Source: Stappia indica (lineage in GTDB: Bacteria > Pseudomonadota > Alphaproteobacteria > Rhizobiales > Stappiaceae). Taken from it: a DNA stretch of 64,000 nt. The translations under genes and the position numbers were made by a program. Below are positions 25,680-35,925 of this stretch, in pieces. The stretch covers positions 1,364,001 through 1,428,000 of the forward strand of contig NZ_CP046908.1 in assembly GCF_009789575.1 (NCBI RefSeq), read 5' to 3'. The notes below the pieces were generated by a model. It searched no databases, was not told where the DNA came from, and worked only from the letters and a program-made list of their open reading frames with translations. Numbering within the stretch: the first letter of the stretch is position 1; every line of letters begins with the position of its first letter.

Positions 25680-27353
25680 TTAACCGCGCGGGGCGTCGGC
25701 CAGCAGCCGGTCGGCAGCCGCGCGGGCCTCGTCGGTGATCGTGGCGCCGGCCAGCATCCGTGCGATCTCCTCGCGCCGGTGGTCGACGTCGATCCGCTTC
25801 ACCCGCGTCGCGACACGGTCCGCGCCGGCATCTTCCTTCAGGATGAGGAAATGCCCACCCGCCTTCGCCGCCACCTGCGGCGCATGTGTGACGGTCAGCA
25901 CCTGCACCTTGCCCGCCAGCCGCGCCAGCCGGCTGCCGATGGCCTCCGCCACCGCACCGCCGACGCCCGTGTCGATCTCGTCGAAGACCAGCGTCGGTGC
26001 CGAGCCCTTGTCGGCCAAAGACACTTTCAGCGCCAGCAGGAAGCGCGAGAGCTCGCCGCCCGAGGCGACCTTCATCATCGGCCCCGGCCGCGTGCCCGGA
26101 TTGGTCTGCACCCAGAACTCGGCCGTGTCGACGCCCTCGCGGGAGCGGGCTTGCGGGTCGCTCTCCAGGTTCACGATGAAGCGCGCGCGCTCGAGCTTGA
26201 GATCCGGCAGCTCGCGGCAGACCGCCTCCTCCAGCGCCTTGGCCGCCGCTTGCCGCCGCTTGGTCAGGGCTGCCGCCTTCGCATCATAGGCGCTGCGTGC
26301 CGCCTCGGCTGCCGAGGCCAGGCCGGCAAGCGCCTCCTCGCCGGCATCGAGCGCGGCAAGATCGGCCTCGAACCGCTCGCGCAGGGCCGGCAGGTCGTCG
26401 ACCTGCACCTGGAACTTGCGCGCCGCCCCGCGTAAGGAGAACAGCCGCTCCTCGGTCGCCTCCAGCGCGCGCGGATCGAATTCCGTCTCGCGCACGGCCG
26501 CTTCGAGGCCCGCACGCGCGTCTTCCAGCCGGTCCAGCGCCTCGGCGAGGAAGCCGACCGGACCCGACAGCAACTCGGGGGCCTGCTCGGCCTTGCGCTC
26601 CAGCCGCCGCCACAGCGAGGCGATCTCGGTAATGGGAGAGGCCGTGCCGTTGAGCAGGTCGAAGGATTCGCCGAGGTCCCCGGCGATCTTCTCCACCTGC
26701 ATCATCGACTGGCGGAGGTCGGCAAGCTCGGTTTCCTCGCCGACGACCGGCGCAAGCTTCGACAGTTCCTCGGCGGAGGCGCGCAGGTAGTCGGCCTCGC
26801 GCCGCGCCGCCTCGATCCGCTCCTCCTGTTCGGCAAGCGCGCGCGCTGCCTTGCGCATCGCCGCATGGGCGCTGGCGACCGCCGCGCACTCGGCCTCGCA
26901 GCCGCCGAAGGAATCGAGCAGCCGCCGGTGTTCGGCCGAATCGGTATAGGCCCGCGCCTCGTTCTGTCCGTGGATCTCGACCAGCAGTCCGCCTGCCTGC
27001 CGCAGCAGGGCAACGCTCACCGGCGCGTCGTTGATGAAGGCGCGGCTGCGGCCGTCCTCGGCCTGCACCCGGCGCAGGATGACGTCGCCGTCGGCCTCCA
27101 GGTCGTTCTCGCGCAGCAAGGCGCGCACCGGATGGGCCATCGGCACGTCGAAGGCGGCCGTCACCTGGCCCTGCGCCTGGCCGTGGCGCACGAGCCCGGC
27201 ATCGCCGCGCCCGCCGAGCGCCAGGCTCAGGGCATCGAGCAGGATGGACTTGCCCGCGCCCGTCTCGCCGGTGAGCACCGACATGCCGGCGCCGAAGGCA
27301 AGATCGAGCCGGTCGATCAGGACGATATCTCGAATGGCAAGCGCAGCGAGCAT
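25680..27353 (-). CDS. recN: DNA repair protein RecN
   Basis: RecN is an SMC-like ATPase of double-strand-break repair. The 557-residue protein starts MLAALAIRDIVLIDRLDLAF, the canonical RecN N-terminus, which is why I use the ATG at 27353 and not the Met ten codons upstream. Walker A is GETGAGKS at 29-36. A long coiled coil follows, rich in Arg/Glu/Ala heptads. The C-terminal half has the signature VASGGELSRFLLALKV and Walker B ALTLVFDEIDTGVGGAVAE-like segment PTLVFDEIDTG. It lies between ligA and bamD, an order common in alphaproteobacteria. No SOS box was recognised upstream. Confidence 0.94.
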   Translation of the reverse strand: MLAALAIRDIVLIDRLDLAFGAGMSVLTGETGAGKSILLDALSLALGGRGDAGLVRHGQAQGQVTAAFDVPMAHPVRALLRENDLEADGDVILRRVQAEDGRSRAFINDAPVSVALLRQAGGLLVEIHGQNEARAYTDSAEHRRLLDSFGGCEAECAAVASAHAAMRKAARALAEQEERIEAARREADYLRASAEELSKLAPVVGEETELADLRQSMMQVEKIAGDLGESFDLLNGTASPITEIASLWRRLERKAEQAPELLSGPVGFLAEALDRLEDARAGLEAAVRETEFDPRALEATEERLFSLRGAARKFQVQVDDLPALRERFEADLAALDAGEEALAGLASAAEAARSAYDAKAAALTKRRQAAAKALEEAVCRELPDLKLERARFIVNLESDPQARSREGVDTAEFWVQTNPGTRPGPMMKVASGGELSRFLLALKVSLADKGSAPTLVFDEIDTGVGGAVAEAIGSRLARLAGKVQVLTVTHAPQVAAKAGGHFLILKEDAGADRVATRVKRIDVDHRREEIARMLAGATITDEARAAADRLLADAPRG

Positions 27354-27573
27354 GCGAGCGGGTGACCGGGTCGGACTGGACATGTGCGGCGAAGCGCACG
27401 GGAAACCGCATCAGGTGTAGCTGGAGGCACCCGGTGGCCGCAACGGCAAACTGGCACCGGTCGCCGGCAGGCCGGCAAGAGAGCATCTCTCTCGCGGCCT
27501 CTTGCGGGGCGGCAGGCGCGCTGCCGCCGGCGCGGATGCTGGTGTGGTGAAGACGAGCTTCAGATTGGGATGA

Positions 27574-28443
27574 CTAGAGCGAAACGCTGTTGAAAGCGCG
27601 GCTGATCCAGCTGCCCGAATCCTCGCTCGGGCTGTAACCGCCGGTCTTCAGCAGGCTGAAGGCATCCTTGTACCACTGGCTGTCCGGGAAGTTGTGGCCG
27701 AGCACGGCGGCCGCGGTCTGGGCCTCGTTGACCACGCCGAGCGCATAGTAGCTCTCGGTCAGGCGGAACAGCGCTTCCTCGATATGGCGGGTGGTCTGGT
27801 AGTTGGTGACGACGACCTTGAAGCGGTTGATCGCCGCGATCTGGTGGTTCCGCTTCAGGTAGTAGCGGCCCACTTCCATTTCCTTGCCCGCCAGCTGGTC
27901 CTGCGCGGCGCGGACCTTGGCCGCGGCATCAGTGGCATATTCGGAATCGGGGAAGCGCTGGAGCAGTTCGCCATAGGCGGCGAGCGCCCGCTGGGTCATC
28001 TCCTGGTCGCGCGTCACGTCCGGGATCTGCTTGTGATAGGACTGGCCGATGATGTAGAGCGCATAGGCGCTGTCTTCGCTGCCCGGATACAGCGTCGTGA
28101 AACGCTTGGCGGCGGTGATCGCCTCCGGGAACTTGCCCAGAGAATAGTTCAGATAGGCAAGGTTGATCAGGGACTTGCGCGAATACTCGGAATAAGGATG
28201 GAGCTTGTCGACTTCCTGGAACTTCAGCCGGGCATCCGACAGCCGTCCCTCGTTGCGCAGCGACAGGCCCTCGTTGAACAGCACCTCCGCCGGGGTGTCG
28301 TTGGTGGCGAAGTCCTCGTCGTCCTTGGTCGAGGAACAGGCCGCCAGAGCAACCGCCAGCAGGGCGAGAGATGCGATCCGGGCCTTGCGCAGACCGCCGG
28401 TGACGGTTCTCCTCGCCTTGGAACTGGACACTGCCACCATCAC
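27574..28443 (-). CDS. bamD: outer-membrane assembly lipoprotein BamD (ComL)
   Basis: BamD is the essential TPR lipoprotein of the BAM complex that inserts beta-barrel proteins. The 289-residue precursor has a basic N-region, a hydrophobic signal and a lipobox LAAC with the lipid Cys at about residue 36. TPR-like repeats follow (EVLFNEGLSLRNEGRLSDARLKFQEV, SLINLAYLNYSLGKFPEAITAAKRFTTLYP, EMTQRALAAYGELLQRFPDSEYA and a later pair). The C-terminus ends in ISRAFNSVSL. It is typical of the family in length and gene position downstream of lpxC. The start has two adjacent Met codons; the signal peptide is not affected by that choice. Confidence 0.92.
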   Translation of the reverse strand: MMVAVSSSKARRTVTGGLRKARIASLALLAVALAACSSTKDDEDFATNDTPAEVLFNEGLSLRNEGRLSDARLKFQEVDKLHPYSEYSRKSLINLAYLNYSLGKFPEAITAAKRFTTLYPGSEDSAYALYIIGQSYHKQIPDVTRDQEMTQRALAAYGELLQRFPDSEYATDAAAKVRAAQDQLAGKEMEVGRYYLKRNHQIAAINRFKVVVTNYQTTRHIEEALFRLTESYYALGVVNEAQTAAAVLGHNFPDSQWYKDAFSLLKTGGYSPSEDSGSWISRAFNSVSL

Positions 28444-28670
28444 GTCGACTCACTCCTCGAACTCGGCGCCGGTTCGGCCCCGTCCGGACAATCCGGACCG
28501 ACCGGAAGGGGCGCCGCAAGGGCGTCCTGCGTCCCGATCAGCGCGTGTTCTAACGGAAAACACCCGGCCACGTCACGCCATGTGAGGGACATTTGTCGCT
28601 TTTTTGTGGCCTGTCGTTTTCGCCAAGGCGGTTTTCCGCCATTGCGAGGCCGGCCAGCGACATGTCCTGC

Positions 28671-29618
28671 TCAGGAGGCGCCCTGCGCCACGGCCATCAT
28701 CGGCATGTCCATCAGGGACGGTGCCGGCCGCTCGAACGCGCCTTCGACGATCTCGAAGGCATCCTTGCCGGCGTTCTCGAACAGCTCGACCAGGATCGCG
28801 TGGTTCATCCGGTGGCCGCCCTTGTAGGAGCGGTAGAGCCCCAGGAACGGCAGCCCGGCCAGCGCCAGATCGCCGACGGCATCCAGCATCTTGTGGCGCA
28901 CGAACTCGTCGCGCCAGCGGGTGCCTTCCGGGTTCATCACCTTGCCGTCGGAGATCGCGACGGAATTCTCCAGCGACGAGCCGAGGGCAAAGCCCATCGA
29001 CCACAGCTTCTTGACGTCCTGCACGGAGCCGAAGGTGCGGGCGCGCGACAGCTCGTCGCGGAAGGTCTCCGGCGAAAGGTCCAGCACCATCGACTGGCGG
29101 CCGATCGCCTCAGCCTCGAAGTCGATGGTCACGTCGAAGCGGCAGCCGTCATGCGGGCGCAGCTCGCACCAGGCGCTTCCCTGGTCGACGCGCACGGCCT
29201 TCTTGACGCGGATGTAACGGCGCACCGCCTGCTGGCGGCGCAGGCCGACGGTGTCGATGGCGGCGACGAAGGCGTCCGAGCTGCCGTCCATGATCGGCAT
29301 TTCCGGGCCGTCCATCTCGACGATGGCATTGTCGACGCCAAGGCCCCGCAGCGCGGCCATCAGGTGCTCGACGGTGGCGACGCCGCCGGCCTTCGGATCG
29401 CCGAGGACGGTGCAAAGGGCGGTGGCGGACACGGCGCGCCAATGCGCGGGGAACTCGACCTCGGAGCCGGTCTGCGGGTTGCGGTTGGTGAAGACGATGC
29501 CCGTGCCCGGATCGGCCGGCTGCAGCGTCACGTCCGCCCGGTTGCCGGAATGCACACCGATCCCCTGCAGGGAGACGGCGCCGGCCAAAGTCGTCTGCCG
29601 GTCGGAAGAGAGTTTCAT
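28671..29618 (-). CDS. lpxC: UDP-3-O-acyl-N-acetylglucosamine deacetylase LpxC
   Basis: LpxC is the committed zinc-dependent step of lipid A synthesis. The 315-residue protein shows the conserved ligands: His85 in VATVEHLMAAL, His242 and Asp246 in RHKMLDAVGDLALAG, and the general-acid His269 in YKGGHRMNHAI. These line up with His79, His238, Asp242 and His265 of E. coli LpxC. The start MKLSSDRQTTL at 29618 gives the normal N-terminus and AGGA lies 10 bases upstream; the frame opens further left at 29738 but those 40 residues are not family-like. It sits between ftsZ and bamD, as in many alphaproteobacteria. Confidence 0.95.
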   Translation of the reverse strand: MKLSSDRQTTLAGAVSLQGIGVHSGNRADVTLQPADPGTGIVFTNRNPQTGSEVEFPAHWRAVSATALCTVLGDPKAGGVATVEHLMAALRGLGVDNAIVEMDGPEMPIMDGSSDAFVAAIDTVGLRRQQAVRRYIRVKKAVRVDQGSAWCELRPHDGCRFDVTIDFEAEAIGRQSMVLDLSPETFRDELSRARTFGSVQDVKKLWSMGFALGSSLENSVAISDGKVMNPEGTRWRDEFVRHKMLDAVGDLALAGLPFLGLYRSYKGGHRMNHAILVELFENAGKDAFEIVEGAFERPAPSLMDMPMMAVAQGAS

Positions 29619-29773
29619 CACCAGATCATCCTGTCTGCGAGACCCTGAAAAGCGGATGCGATGGCGAGACCGAAAGGCCTTGAGGCTGACGGGCATCTGC
29701 GCGCGAGTCGCGTACCCGTTGAATCGCAGGGTGAACATACAGGCTTGAAGGGAGGGATCAGAAATAAAGCTTT

Positions 29774-29798
29774 GTTACGATATGTAACGCTTCATTAA
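29774..29798 (-). promoter_or_regulatory. A+T-rich lpxC upstream site with palindrome and CtrA-like box
   Basis: The palindrome GTTAC-GATAT-GTAAC (29774-29788) overlaps a TTAA-N7-TTAC element on the minus strand (29784-29798), one base from the alphaproteobacterial CtrA consensus TTAA-N7-TTAA. Both lie about 170 bases upstream of the lpxC start. CtrA control of this promoter is a guess from the motif alone, as such short matches occur by chance. Confidence 0.3.
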
Positions 29799-29821
29799 AA
29801 ATGAGAGCTTTGAAAAACTTG

Positions 29822-29877
29822 GCAAAATCCGCCCGCTCCCCCGAGGGCGGGCGATCCGGTGAGGAGCCGGATCGCCC
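29822..29877 (-). terminator. terminator region after ftsZ
   Basis: Two overlapping hairpins follow the ftsZ stop on the minus strand. The first is an 11-bp stem GGGCGATCCGG/CCGGATCGCCC. The second pairs GCCCGC with GCGGGC and is followed by GGATTTTG. They share bases, so only one can form at a time. The arrangement would end the division-gene transcript before the lpxC promoter region. Confidence 0.7.
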
Positions 29878-29907
29878 GTTGAGGGAGTGTCGCGGAAAAC
29901 CCCGCCG

Positions 29908-31689
29908 TCAGTTGGCCTGACGACGCAGGAAGGCCGGAATCTCCAGCTGGTCTTCCTCGGACAGGGTCCGGGCCTGCGGGGCCTGGCGACCGGTCAGGTC
30001 GAGCTGGCCGGCAGCACCCTGCGCCGCCGGACGGGCCGGGGCCGGACGCATCGCCGGCTGGGCCTGCTGCTGCACCGGACGCTGCTGCGGGGCGGCAGCG
30101 CGCGGCTGGGCGGCGGGCGCCGGACGCGGAGCGGGCTGCTGCGGACGCGGGGCCGGGGCCATTTCCGCGGCCGGCACCGCCGGCATGTCGTCCTCTTCCT
30201 CGCGGCGGCTCAGGCCGTTGGCCAGGCGGCGAAGCAGGCTCATCGGGCGGCGGTCCTCGCCGTGATGATGCTCCTCTTCCGCCGCACGGGCGTGGACATG
30301 GGCGCGCATCTCGCGCTGTGCCACCGGCGGGAAGTCCTCGATCGAGGGCATGCGCGCGGGCTGCGAGACGGTTTCGGCGACCGGCGGGATGTAGGGCTCC
30401 ACGACAGGCGCATCGGCGACCGGCTCGGCGAGATCCGCCTCGTCCAGGTCGGCCAGCGGGCTGTTGTCACCGATCATGCCCGGAGCCGGAGAAAAAGGGG
30501 CGATCTCGACCTCCGGATCGGTGGACGCCTGCACCGGCTCGGGGATCTCCAGCTCCTGCTCGATCTTCTCGAACGTGGCCGGGCGTGCCGGCGCGGCCGG
30601 ACGCGAAACCGGAGCGGCTGCGGCGGGACGGGGACGGGCCACCGGCGCCGGATCGGAGATCGTCTTGAGACGCTCGGTCAGCTCGGCCATGCGCGCTTCG
30701 GCCGGAGAGGCCTCCTCGCGCAGTTCCTTGTCGATGCCGGTCGCCACGACCGACACGCGGATGATGCCGTCGAGGCTCTCGTCGAAGGTTGCGCCGAGTA
30801 TAATGTTGGCGTCGGCATCGACCTCCTCGCGGATGCGGGTGGCTGCCTCGTCCAGCTCGAACAGGGTCAGGTCGTTGCCGCCGGTGATCGAGATCAGCAG
30901 GCCGCGAGCGCCCTTCATCGAGGTCTCGTCGAGCAGCGGATTGGCGATCGCCGCCTCGGCCGCCTGCATGGCGCGCTTGTCGCCGGACGCCTCGCCGGTG
31001 CCCATCATCGCCTTGCCCATGCCGCGCATGATCGAGCGCACATCGGCGAAGTCGAGGTTGATCAGGCCTTCCTTGACCATCAGGTCGGTGATGCAGGCAA
31101 CGCCCGAATAGAGCACCTGGTCGGCCATCGCGAAGGCGTCGGCGAAGGTGGTCTGCGCATTGGCGATACGGAACAGGTTCTGGTTGGGGATGACGATCAG
31201 TGTATCGACCGCCTTCTGCAACTCGGTGATCCCAGCTTCGGCGATGCGCATGCGGCGCACGCCCTCGAACTGGAACGGTTTGGTGACCACACCGACGGTC
31301 AGTATACCCATCTCGCGCGCCGCACGCGCGATCACCGGGGCAGCGCCCGTGCCGGTGCCGCCGCCCATACCGGCGGTGATGAACACCATGTGCGAGCCGG
31401 ACAGGTGGTCGTTGATCTCGTCGATCACTTCCTCGGCCGCCGCCGCGCCCACGTCGGGCTGCGAACCGGCGCCCAGGCCCTCGGTCACGGCAACGCCCAT
31501 CTGGACGACGCGCTCGGCGTGATTGCTGGCCAGCGCCTGGGCATCCGTATTGGCGACGACGAAGTCGCAGCCCTGGAGACCGGCCTGGATCATGTTGTTC
31601 ACGGCATTGCCACCGGCGCCACCGACGCCGAACACCGTGATTCTGGGCTTCAATTCCTGAAGATCAGGCATTTTCAAGTTGATGGTCAT
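29908..31689 (-). CDS. ftsZ: cell division protein FtsZ
   Basis: FtsZ is the tubulin-like GTPase that polymerises into the division ring. The 593-residue protein starts [10 protein letters not shown] (ATG 31689, GAGGAAG upstream). The GTP-binding signature [15 protein letters not shown] is at about 107-121, followed by the T7 loop [11 protein letters not shown] and catalytic Asp region. From about residue 320 a Pro/Ala-rich linker of some 250 residues extends the protein, typical of alphaproteobacteria. It ends in the conserved anchoring peptide [12 protein letters not shown] that binds FtsA and other partners. Gene order ddl-ftsQ-ftsA-ftsZ is standard. Confidence 0.96.
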   Translation of the reverse strand: MTINLKMPDLQELKPRITVFGVGGAGGNAVNNMIQAGLQGCDFVVANTDAQALASNHAERVVQMGVAVTEGLGAGSQPDVGAAAAEEVIDEINDHLSGSHMVFITAGMGGGTGTGAAPVIARAAREMGILTVGVVTKPFQFEGVRRMRIAEAGITELQKAVDTLIVIPNQNLFRIANAQTTFADAFAMADQVLYSGVACITDLMVKEGLINLDFADVRSIMRGMGKAMMGTGEASGDKRAMQAAEAAIANPLLDETSMKGARGLLISITGGNDLTLFELDEAATRIREEVDADANIILGATFDESLDGIIRVSVVATGIDKELREEASPAEARMAELTERLKTISDPAPVARPRPAAAAPVSRPAAPARPATFEKIEQELEIPEPVQASTDPEVEIAPFSPAPGMIGDNSPLADLDEADLAEPVADAPVVEPYIPPVAETVSQPARMPSIEDFPPVAQREMRAHVHARAAEEEHHHGEDRRPMSLLRRLANGLSRREEEDDMPAVPAAEMAPAPRPQQPAPRPAPAAQPRAAAPQQRPVQQQAQPAMRPAPARPAAQGAAGQLDLTGRQAPQARTLSEEDQLEIPAFLRRQAN

Positions 31690-31801
31690 GGCTTCCTCGC
31701 GACCCTCGAGAGACCGTTGCCGGCTCTCACTCAAACCCTCAGTTCCCTCGTCATGCGCCGGGGGTTGTGCGACCCGGCGCTTCCCGAGGCAGTTTCCCGC
31801 C

Positions 31802-33124
31802 TCAGAAACTATCCCGGATCCAGTTGCCGACCCTGGCCAGCGTGCTCGATCCGAATGTCCATCTTGCGTGCGCGCCGCGCGGCTCGAACTGCTCGACCTG
31901 CGCAACCTGCGGGTAGATCAGCAGTCCGACAGCGGCGGCGAAGGCCGGTCCCTTGGCCGCTTCCGGCAGGCCGGCAACGCCTAGCGGGCGGCCGAGCCGG
32001 ACCTGGCGGCCGAGAACCCGGCGACCCACTTCGCTCAACCCGGTGAGCTGGCTCGCTCCGCCGGTGAGCACGATGCGCTTGCCCACCCGCCCGGCGAAGC
32101 CGGAGGCGGTGAGCCTGTCGCGCACCAGTTCCATGATCTCCTCGACCCGCGGCACGATCACGCGCGTCAGCATCGAGCGCGGGATCTGGTGCGGCAGGTC
32201 GCTGTCCGCGTCGACCGGCGGAATGGAGATCAGGTCCCGCTCGTCCGCCTGGCTCGGCAGCGCCGAACCTTGCAGCGTCTTGATCCGCTCCGCATCGGCA
32301 AGGCGCGTCGACAGCGCCCTGGCGATGTCCATCGTGACATGGTGGCCGCCGACTGCGATGGCGTCGGTATGCACCATCTGCCCCTCGACGAAGACCGACA
32401 GCGTCGTGGTGCCGCCGCCCATGTCGACACAGGCGACGCCCAGCTCCGCCTCGTCCTCCACCAAGGTGGACAGGCCGCTGGCATAGGGCGTTGCGACCAT
32501 CGTCTCGACGGTCAGGTGACCGCGATTGATGCAGAGTTCGAGATTGCGCACCGGCGCCACCTCGGCCGTCACCACCTGCATGTCGACGCCGAGCCGGCGG
32601 CCGATCATGCCGCGCGGATCGCGCATGCCGCGATTGCCGTCCAGCGTGTAGGCGATCGGCAGCGCATGCATGACCGCGCGCCCGTCGGCGACCGTGTGGG
32701 CGCTGCCGGCGGACAGCACGCGCTGGATGTCGGCCTCGGAGACGGAATCGGATGCAAGCCCGACGCTCGCGGTGATGATCTCGGAGTTCAGCCGGCCGCA
32801 GGTCACGTTGGTGATCAGCGATTCCACCGTCAGCCCGGCCATGCGCTCGGCCGCGTCCACCGCCAGGCGGATCGCCTGCTCGGCCGCGTCCATGTCGACG
32901 ACGACGCCGGATTTGAGGCCGCGCGAGCGCTGGTAGCCGTAGCCCAGCACCTCGATGGAGTGGGTGCGGCCGGGCAGCACGCAATCGTCGTTGCGCGGGC
33001 TCAGCTTGGCGATCAGGCAGCAGACCTTGGTCGAGCCGATGTCGAGCACCGAGACGACAACGGCCCGGCGGCCGGGCAGCGGCCGCATCCGCGGCAGGTA
33101 GATCGGGGAGGACCGGCGGCTCAT
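31802..33124 (-). CDS. ftsA: cell division protein FtsA
   Basis: FtsA is the actin-like membrane anchor of the Z-ring. The 440-residue protein has [19 protein letters not shown] (phosphate-1), the 1C domain with [19 protein letters not shown], phosphate-2 [16 protein letters not shown] and the late [12 protein letters not shown] adenosine motif. The C-terminus ends in NWIRDSF, consistent with the membrane-targeting amphipathic helix. The start [10 protein letters not shown] (ATG 33124) overlaps the ftsQ stop by four bases, which suggests coupled translation. The ORF is open further to the left but only this start gives the family N-terminus. Confidence 0.95.
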   Translation of the reverse strand: MSRRSSPIYLPRMRPLPGRRAVVVSVLDIGSTKVCCLIAKLSPRNDDCVLPGRTHSIEVLGYGYQRSRGLKSGVVVDMDAAEQAIRLAVDAAERMAGLTVESLITNVTCGRLNSEIITASVGLASDSVSEADIQRVLSAGSAHTVADGRAVMHALPIAYTLDGNRGMRDPRGMIGRRLGVDMQVVTAEVAPVRNLELCINRGHLTVETMVATPYASGLSTLVEDEAELGVACVDMGGGTTTLSVFVEGQMVHTDAIAVGGHHVTMDIARALSTRLADAERIKTLQGSALPSQADERDLISIPPVDADSDLPHQIPRSMLTRVIVPRVEEIMELVRDRLTASGFAGRVGKRIVLTGGASQLTGLSEVGRRVLGRQVRLGRPLGVAGLPEAAKGPAFAAAVGLLIYPQVAQVEQFEPRGAHARWTFGSSTLARVGNWIRDSF

Positions 33125-34032
33125 GCGTTGCCTCCCGAGCGCTTGGCGCCCCGCGACTTGGTTTCGGCGTTGCGGCGCTCGATCGCCTCGTCGCTCATGC
33201 GCACCACCACCCGGTCCGGCAGGCGGATGTCGACGACCGTGATGTCGCGGGTCAGCAGCCCGTTGTCGGCATCCATGCGGATCAGGTCGGCCAACGCCCG
33301 GCCGACATCCTTTTCCGGCAGCCGCACGGTGAGGCCGTTTTCCAGCAGCAGGTCCCAACGCCGGTCGGAGACGAGGCGCGCGGCGCGCACCCGCGCCCGC
33401 AGCTCCGGCACCTTCTCCAGCGCCGCCAGGATCTCCGCGCCGCGATACTGCGCGCCGTGTCCCACCAGCATCAGGAGGTTGGCATAGCGTCCGTCGACAT
33501 CGTCGCTGATCACCTGGCCCTTGTCGTCGATCACCGACAGGCTGTTGCCGCGCTGCCAGAGCGCGAAGGCCTCGCGCTCGTCGATGCGCACCTGCAACGT
33601 ACCCGGATAGAGCTTCTGCACCGACACGGTCTCGATCCACGGGATGCGGGCCAGCCGCTCGCGCGCCGCCGAGGCGTCGAACAGGGCGAGCGAGGTGCCC
33701 TGCTCGATCTCCAGCGCTTCCAGGATCTCGAACTCCGTCGTCTCGCGCTGGCCGGAGAGCTTAACGGCCGCGATCTCGAACCCGGCGGCCGAGGTAAGTG
33801 ATTCGCTCACTGTGCGGGCGTAACCGCCGACGGCCAGGGCATAGAAAATGGTCGCGGACAGGAAGACCAGCGCGCCGGCCGTGCCCGTCCACTCGGGAAG
33901 ATCCTGCAGGATGCCGGCCGCGCGCCACAGCGGGCGGCGGTGCAAACGGGGCACGCCGCGACCGCGCGGCGCCAGCGCCGCTTCGATCGGCAGGACCATG
34001 TCCTCACCCCGTTTTGCCTTCATCGTCCGCAA
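33121..34032 (-). CDS. ftsQ: cell division protein FtsQ
   Basis: FtsQ is the bitopic inner-membrane divisome scaffold that brings FtsL/FtsB to mid-cell. The 303-residue protein has a cytoplasmic N-tail, one transmembrane segment near residues 50-70 ([21 protein letters not shown]), a POTRA-type domain ([23 protein letters not shown]) and the beta domain ([15 protein letters not shown]). A TTG start at 34032 is seven bases after GGAGGA, whereas the ATG at 34023 overlaps the ddl stop but has no site at good spacing. I list the TTG start; the ATG alternative removes three residues. The gene overlaps ftsA by four bases. Confidence 0.88.
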   Translation of the reverse strand: MRTMKAKRGEDMVLPIEAALAPRGRGVPRLHRRPLWRAAGILQDLPEWTGTAGALVFLSATIFYALAVGGYARTVSESLTSAAGFEIAAVKLSGQRETTEFEILEALEIEQGTSLALFDASAARERLARIPWIETVSVQKLYPGTLQVRIDEREAFALWQRGNSLSVIDDKGQVISDDVDGRYANLLMLVGHGAQYRGAEILAALEKVPELRARVRAARLVSDRRWDLLLENGLTVRLPEKDVGRALADLIRMDADNGLLTRDITVVDIRLPDRVVVRMSDEAIERRNAETKSRGAKRSGGNA

Positions 34033-34949
34033 CTTGCGTCCTCCACCAACCAGCTGGTCAGTTCTTCGTAAGAGTGGCCCGCATGTGCCGCGATCTCGGG
34101 CACGAGCGAGGTTTCCGTCATTCCGGGCTGAGTGTTCACTTCAAGACAGATCAGTTCGCCGCCGCCGCCGGGCTGTTCGTCGAAGCGGAAGTCGGCCCGC
34201 GTCACGCCCTTGCAACCGAGTGCCTGATGCGCCCGTAGGCTAAGTTTCTGTACTTCTTGGTAAACAAATGGTGAAATTTCCGCCGGCAGGATGTGTTGTG
34301 ATCCGCCGGGCGCATATTTCGCGTCAAAATCGTAGAAACCGTGTCCCAGCGGCATCACTTCGGTGACCCCCAGCGCCACATTCCCCATCACCGCACAGGT
34401 CAGCTCGCGCCCCGGCACGTAGCGCTCGATCATCACGATATCGCCGTAGGGCCAGTCGTCGCGATAGAGCTCCTGCGGCGGGTGCGGGGCGTTGTCCTTG
34501 ACGATCAGCACGCCGTAGGACGACCCCTCGCGCACCGGTTTGGCGACATAGGGCGGGCTCATCACATGTTCGCGAGCCGCCTCCAGCCTGTGGACGACCT
34601 TGTGCTCGGCGACCGGGATGCCGACCGCCTTCATCACCGCCTTGGCCTTCTGCTTGTCCATGGCCAGCGCCGAGGCCGCGACCCCCGAATGGGTGTAGGG
34701 GATGCCGAGGATCTCCAGCACGCCCTGGATGCAGCCGTCCTCGCCGAACGGCCCGTGCAGCGCGTTGAAGGCAACGTCCGGGCGCAGATCCGCCAGCACC
34801 GCGGCGATGTCGCGCTGCACGTCGATCCGCGTCACCCGGTAGCCGGCGCGCTCCAGCGCGGCCGCGCAGCCCTCGCCCGACTTCAGGCTCACCGAGCGCT
34901 CGGACGACCAGCCGCCCATCAGAACCGCGACATGCTTGCGTTCAGCCAT
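34020..34949 (-). CDS. ddlB: D-alanine--D-alanine ligase
   Basis: Ddl makes the D-Ala-D-Ala dipeptide added by MurF. The 309-residue ATP-grasp enzyme has [17 protein letters not shown] at the N-terminus, [19 protein letters not shown], and [16 protein letters not shown], then the ATP-grasp block [18 protein letters not shown] and the metal-binding [18 protein letters not shown]. Length is that of DdlB (E. coli 306). Its start (34949) overlaps the end of murB by eight bases and its end overlaps ftsQ. With murB, murC and murF in the same cluster, the substrate route is complete. The overall fold is strongly conserved. Confidence 0.95.
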   Translation of the reverse strand: MAERKHVAVLMGGWSSERSVSLKSGEGCAAALERAGYRVTRIDVQRDIAAVLADLRPDVAFNALHGPFGEDGCIQGVLEILGIPYTHSGVAASALAMDKQKAKAVMKAVGIPVAEHKVVHRLEAAREHVMSPPYVAKPVREGSSYGVLIVKDNAPHPPQELYRDDWPYGDIVMIERYVPGRELTCAVMGNVALGVTEVMPLGHGFYDFDAKYAPGGSQHILPAEISPFVYQEVQKLSLRAHQALGCKGVTRADFRFDEQPGGGGELICLEVNTQPGMTETSLVPEIAAHAGHSYEELTSWLVEDASCGR

Positions 34950-35925
34950 CGCTTGCCGCCTCCGTGATCCGCTTGCCCAGGAACGGCTCGACGCTCTCGC
35001 CGCCGGCCCACACGCCGAGCCGCTTGATCTCCCATTCCAGCGCGATGCCGCTGGTCTCCAGCACCCGTGCGCGCACGGTTTCGCCGAGCAACTCCAGATC
35101 GTGGCCGGTCGCCTCGCCGGTGTTGATCATGAAGTTGCAATGCATGTCGGACATCCGCGCGCCGCCGATCTGCAGCCCGCGGCAGCCGGCCGCATCGACG
35201 AGCTTCCACGCCGAGTGCCCCGGCGGGTTCTTGAAGGTCGAGCCGCCGGTCTTCTCGCGGATCGGCTGCGCCGCTTCCCGGTGGGCGTTGACCTCGGCCA
35301 TTTCCTGGCGGATCGCCTCGCGCTCGCGCGGCTCGCCGCGGAACAGCGCCTGCGTGAAGATCGTGTCGCCCGGCTGCTCGCTGTGCCGATAGCGGTAGGC
35401 CATGTCGTCACGGCTCAGCCGCACGACCTCGCCCGCCCGCGTCACGCCGGTCAGTTCCACCATCACGTCGGCCGTCTCGCTGCCATGCGCCCCGGCATTC
35501 ATCCTGAGCGCGCCGCCGATGCCGCCGGGAATGCCGGCGTAAAAGGCAAAGCCGCCCTGCCCGGCTTCCGCCGCCGCCTCGGCAAGCCGCTTGTCGGGCA
35601 CCGCAGCGCCGGCGCGGATCGCCCCGTCCTCCTCGACCTCGACCGCGCCGAAGCCCTTGGCCGCCAGCCGCACGACGACGCCCTCGATGCCGCCGTCGCG
35701 CACCAGGAGATTGGAGCCGAGGCCCACCGGCAGCACCGGGATCTCCTGCGGCAGAGCCTTCAGGAACAGCGCCAGATCGTCGGTGTCGGCCGGCTGGAAC
35801 ATCAGCTGTGCCGGTCCGCCGACGCGGAACCAGGTCACGGCCGACAGCGGCTGGTTCGGCGTCAGCCGTCCGCGCAGCCCGATCCGGTCGAGACCGTGAC
35901 GGGCAACGAGGTCGGGCCAGCTCAT
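34942..35925 (-). CDS. murB: UDP-N-acetylenolpyruvoylglucosamine reductase MurB
   Basis: MurB reduces UDP-GlcNAc-enolpyruvate to UDP-MurNAc with NADPH and FAD. The 327-residue protein starts [14 protein letters not shown]-binding residues are in [24 protein letters not shown] and [20 protein letters not shown], with the substrate loop [20 protein letters not shown] and the C-terminal [12 protein letters not shown]. It is the shorter type IIa-like form. The start overlaps the murC stop by four bases and it overlaps ddl by eight. Both flank genes belong to the same pathway, which strengthens the call. The frame is open well upstream but that part belongs to a shadow of murC. Confidence 0.95.
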   Translation of the reverse strand: MSWPDLVARHGLDRIGLRGRLTPNQPLSAVTWFRVGGPAQLMFQPADTDDLALFLKALPQEIPVLPVGLGSNLLVRDGGIEGVVVRLAAKGFGAVEVEEDGAIRAGAAVPDKRLAEAAAEAGQGGFAFYAGIPGGIGGALRMNAGAHGSETADVMVELTGVTRAGEVVRLSRDDMAYRYRHSEQPGDTIFTQALFRGEPREREAIRQEMAEVNAHREAAQPIREKTGGSTFKNPPGHSAWKLVDAAGCRGLQIGGARMSDMHCNFMINTGEATGHDLELLGETVRARVLETSGIALEWEIKRLGVWAGGESVEPFLGKRITEAASDG

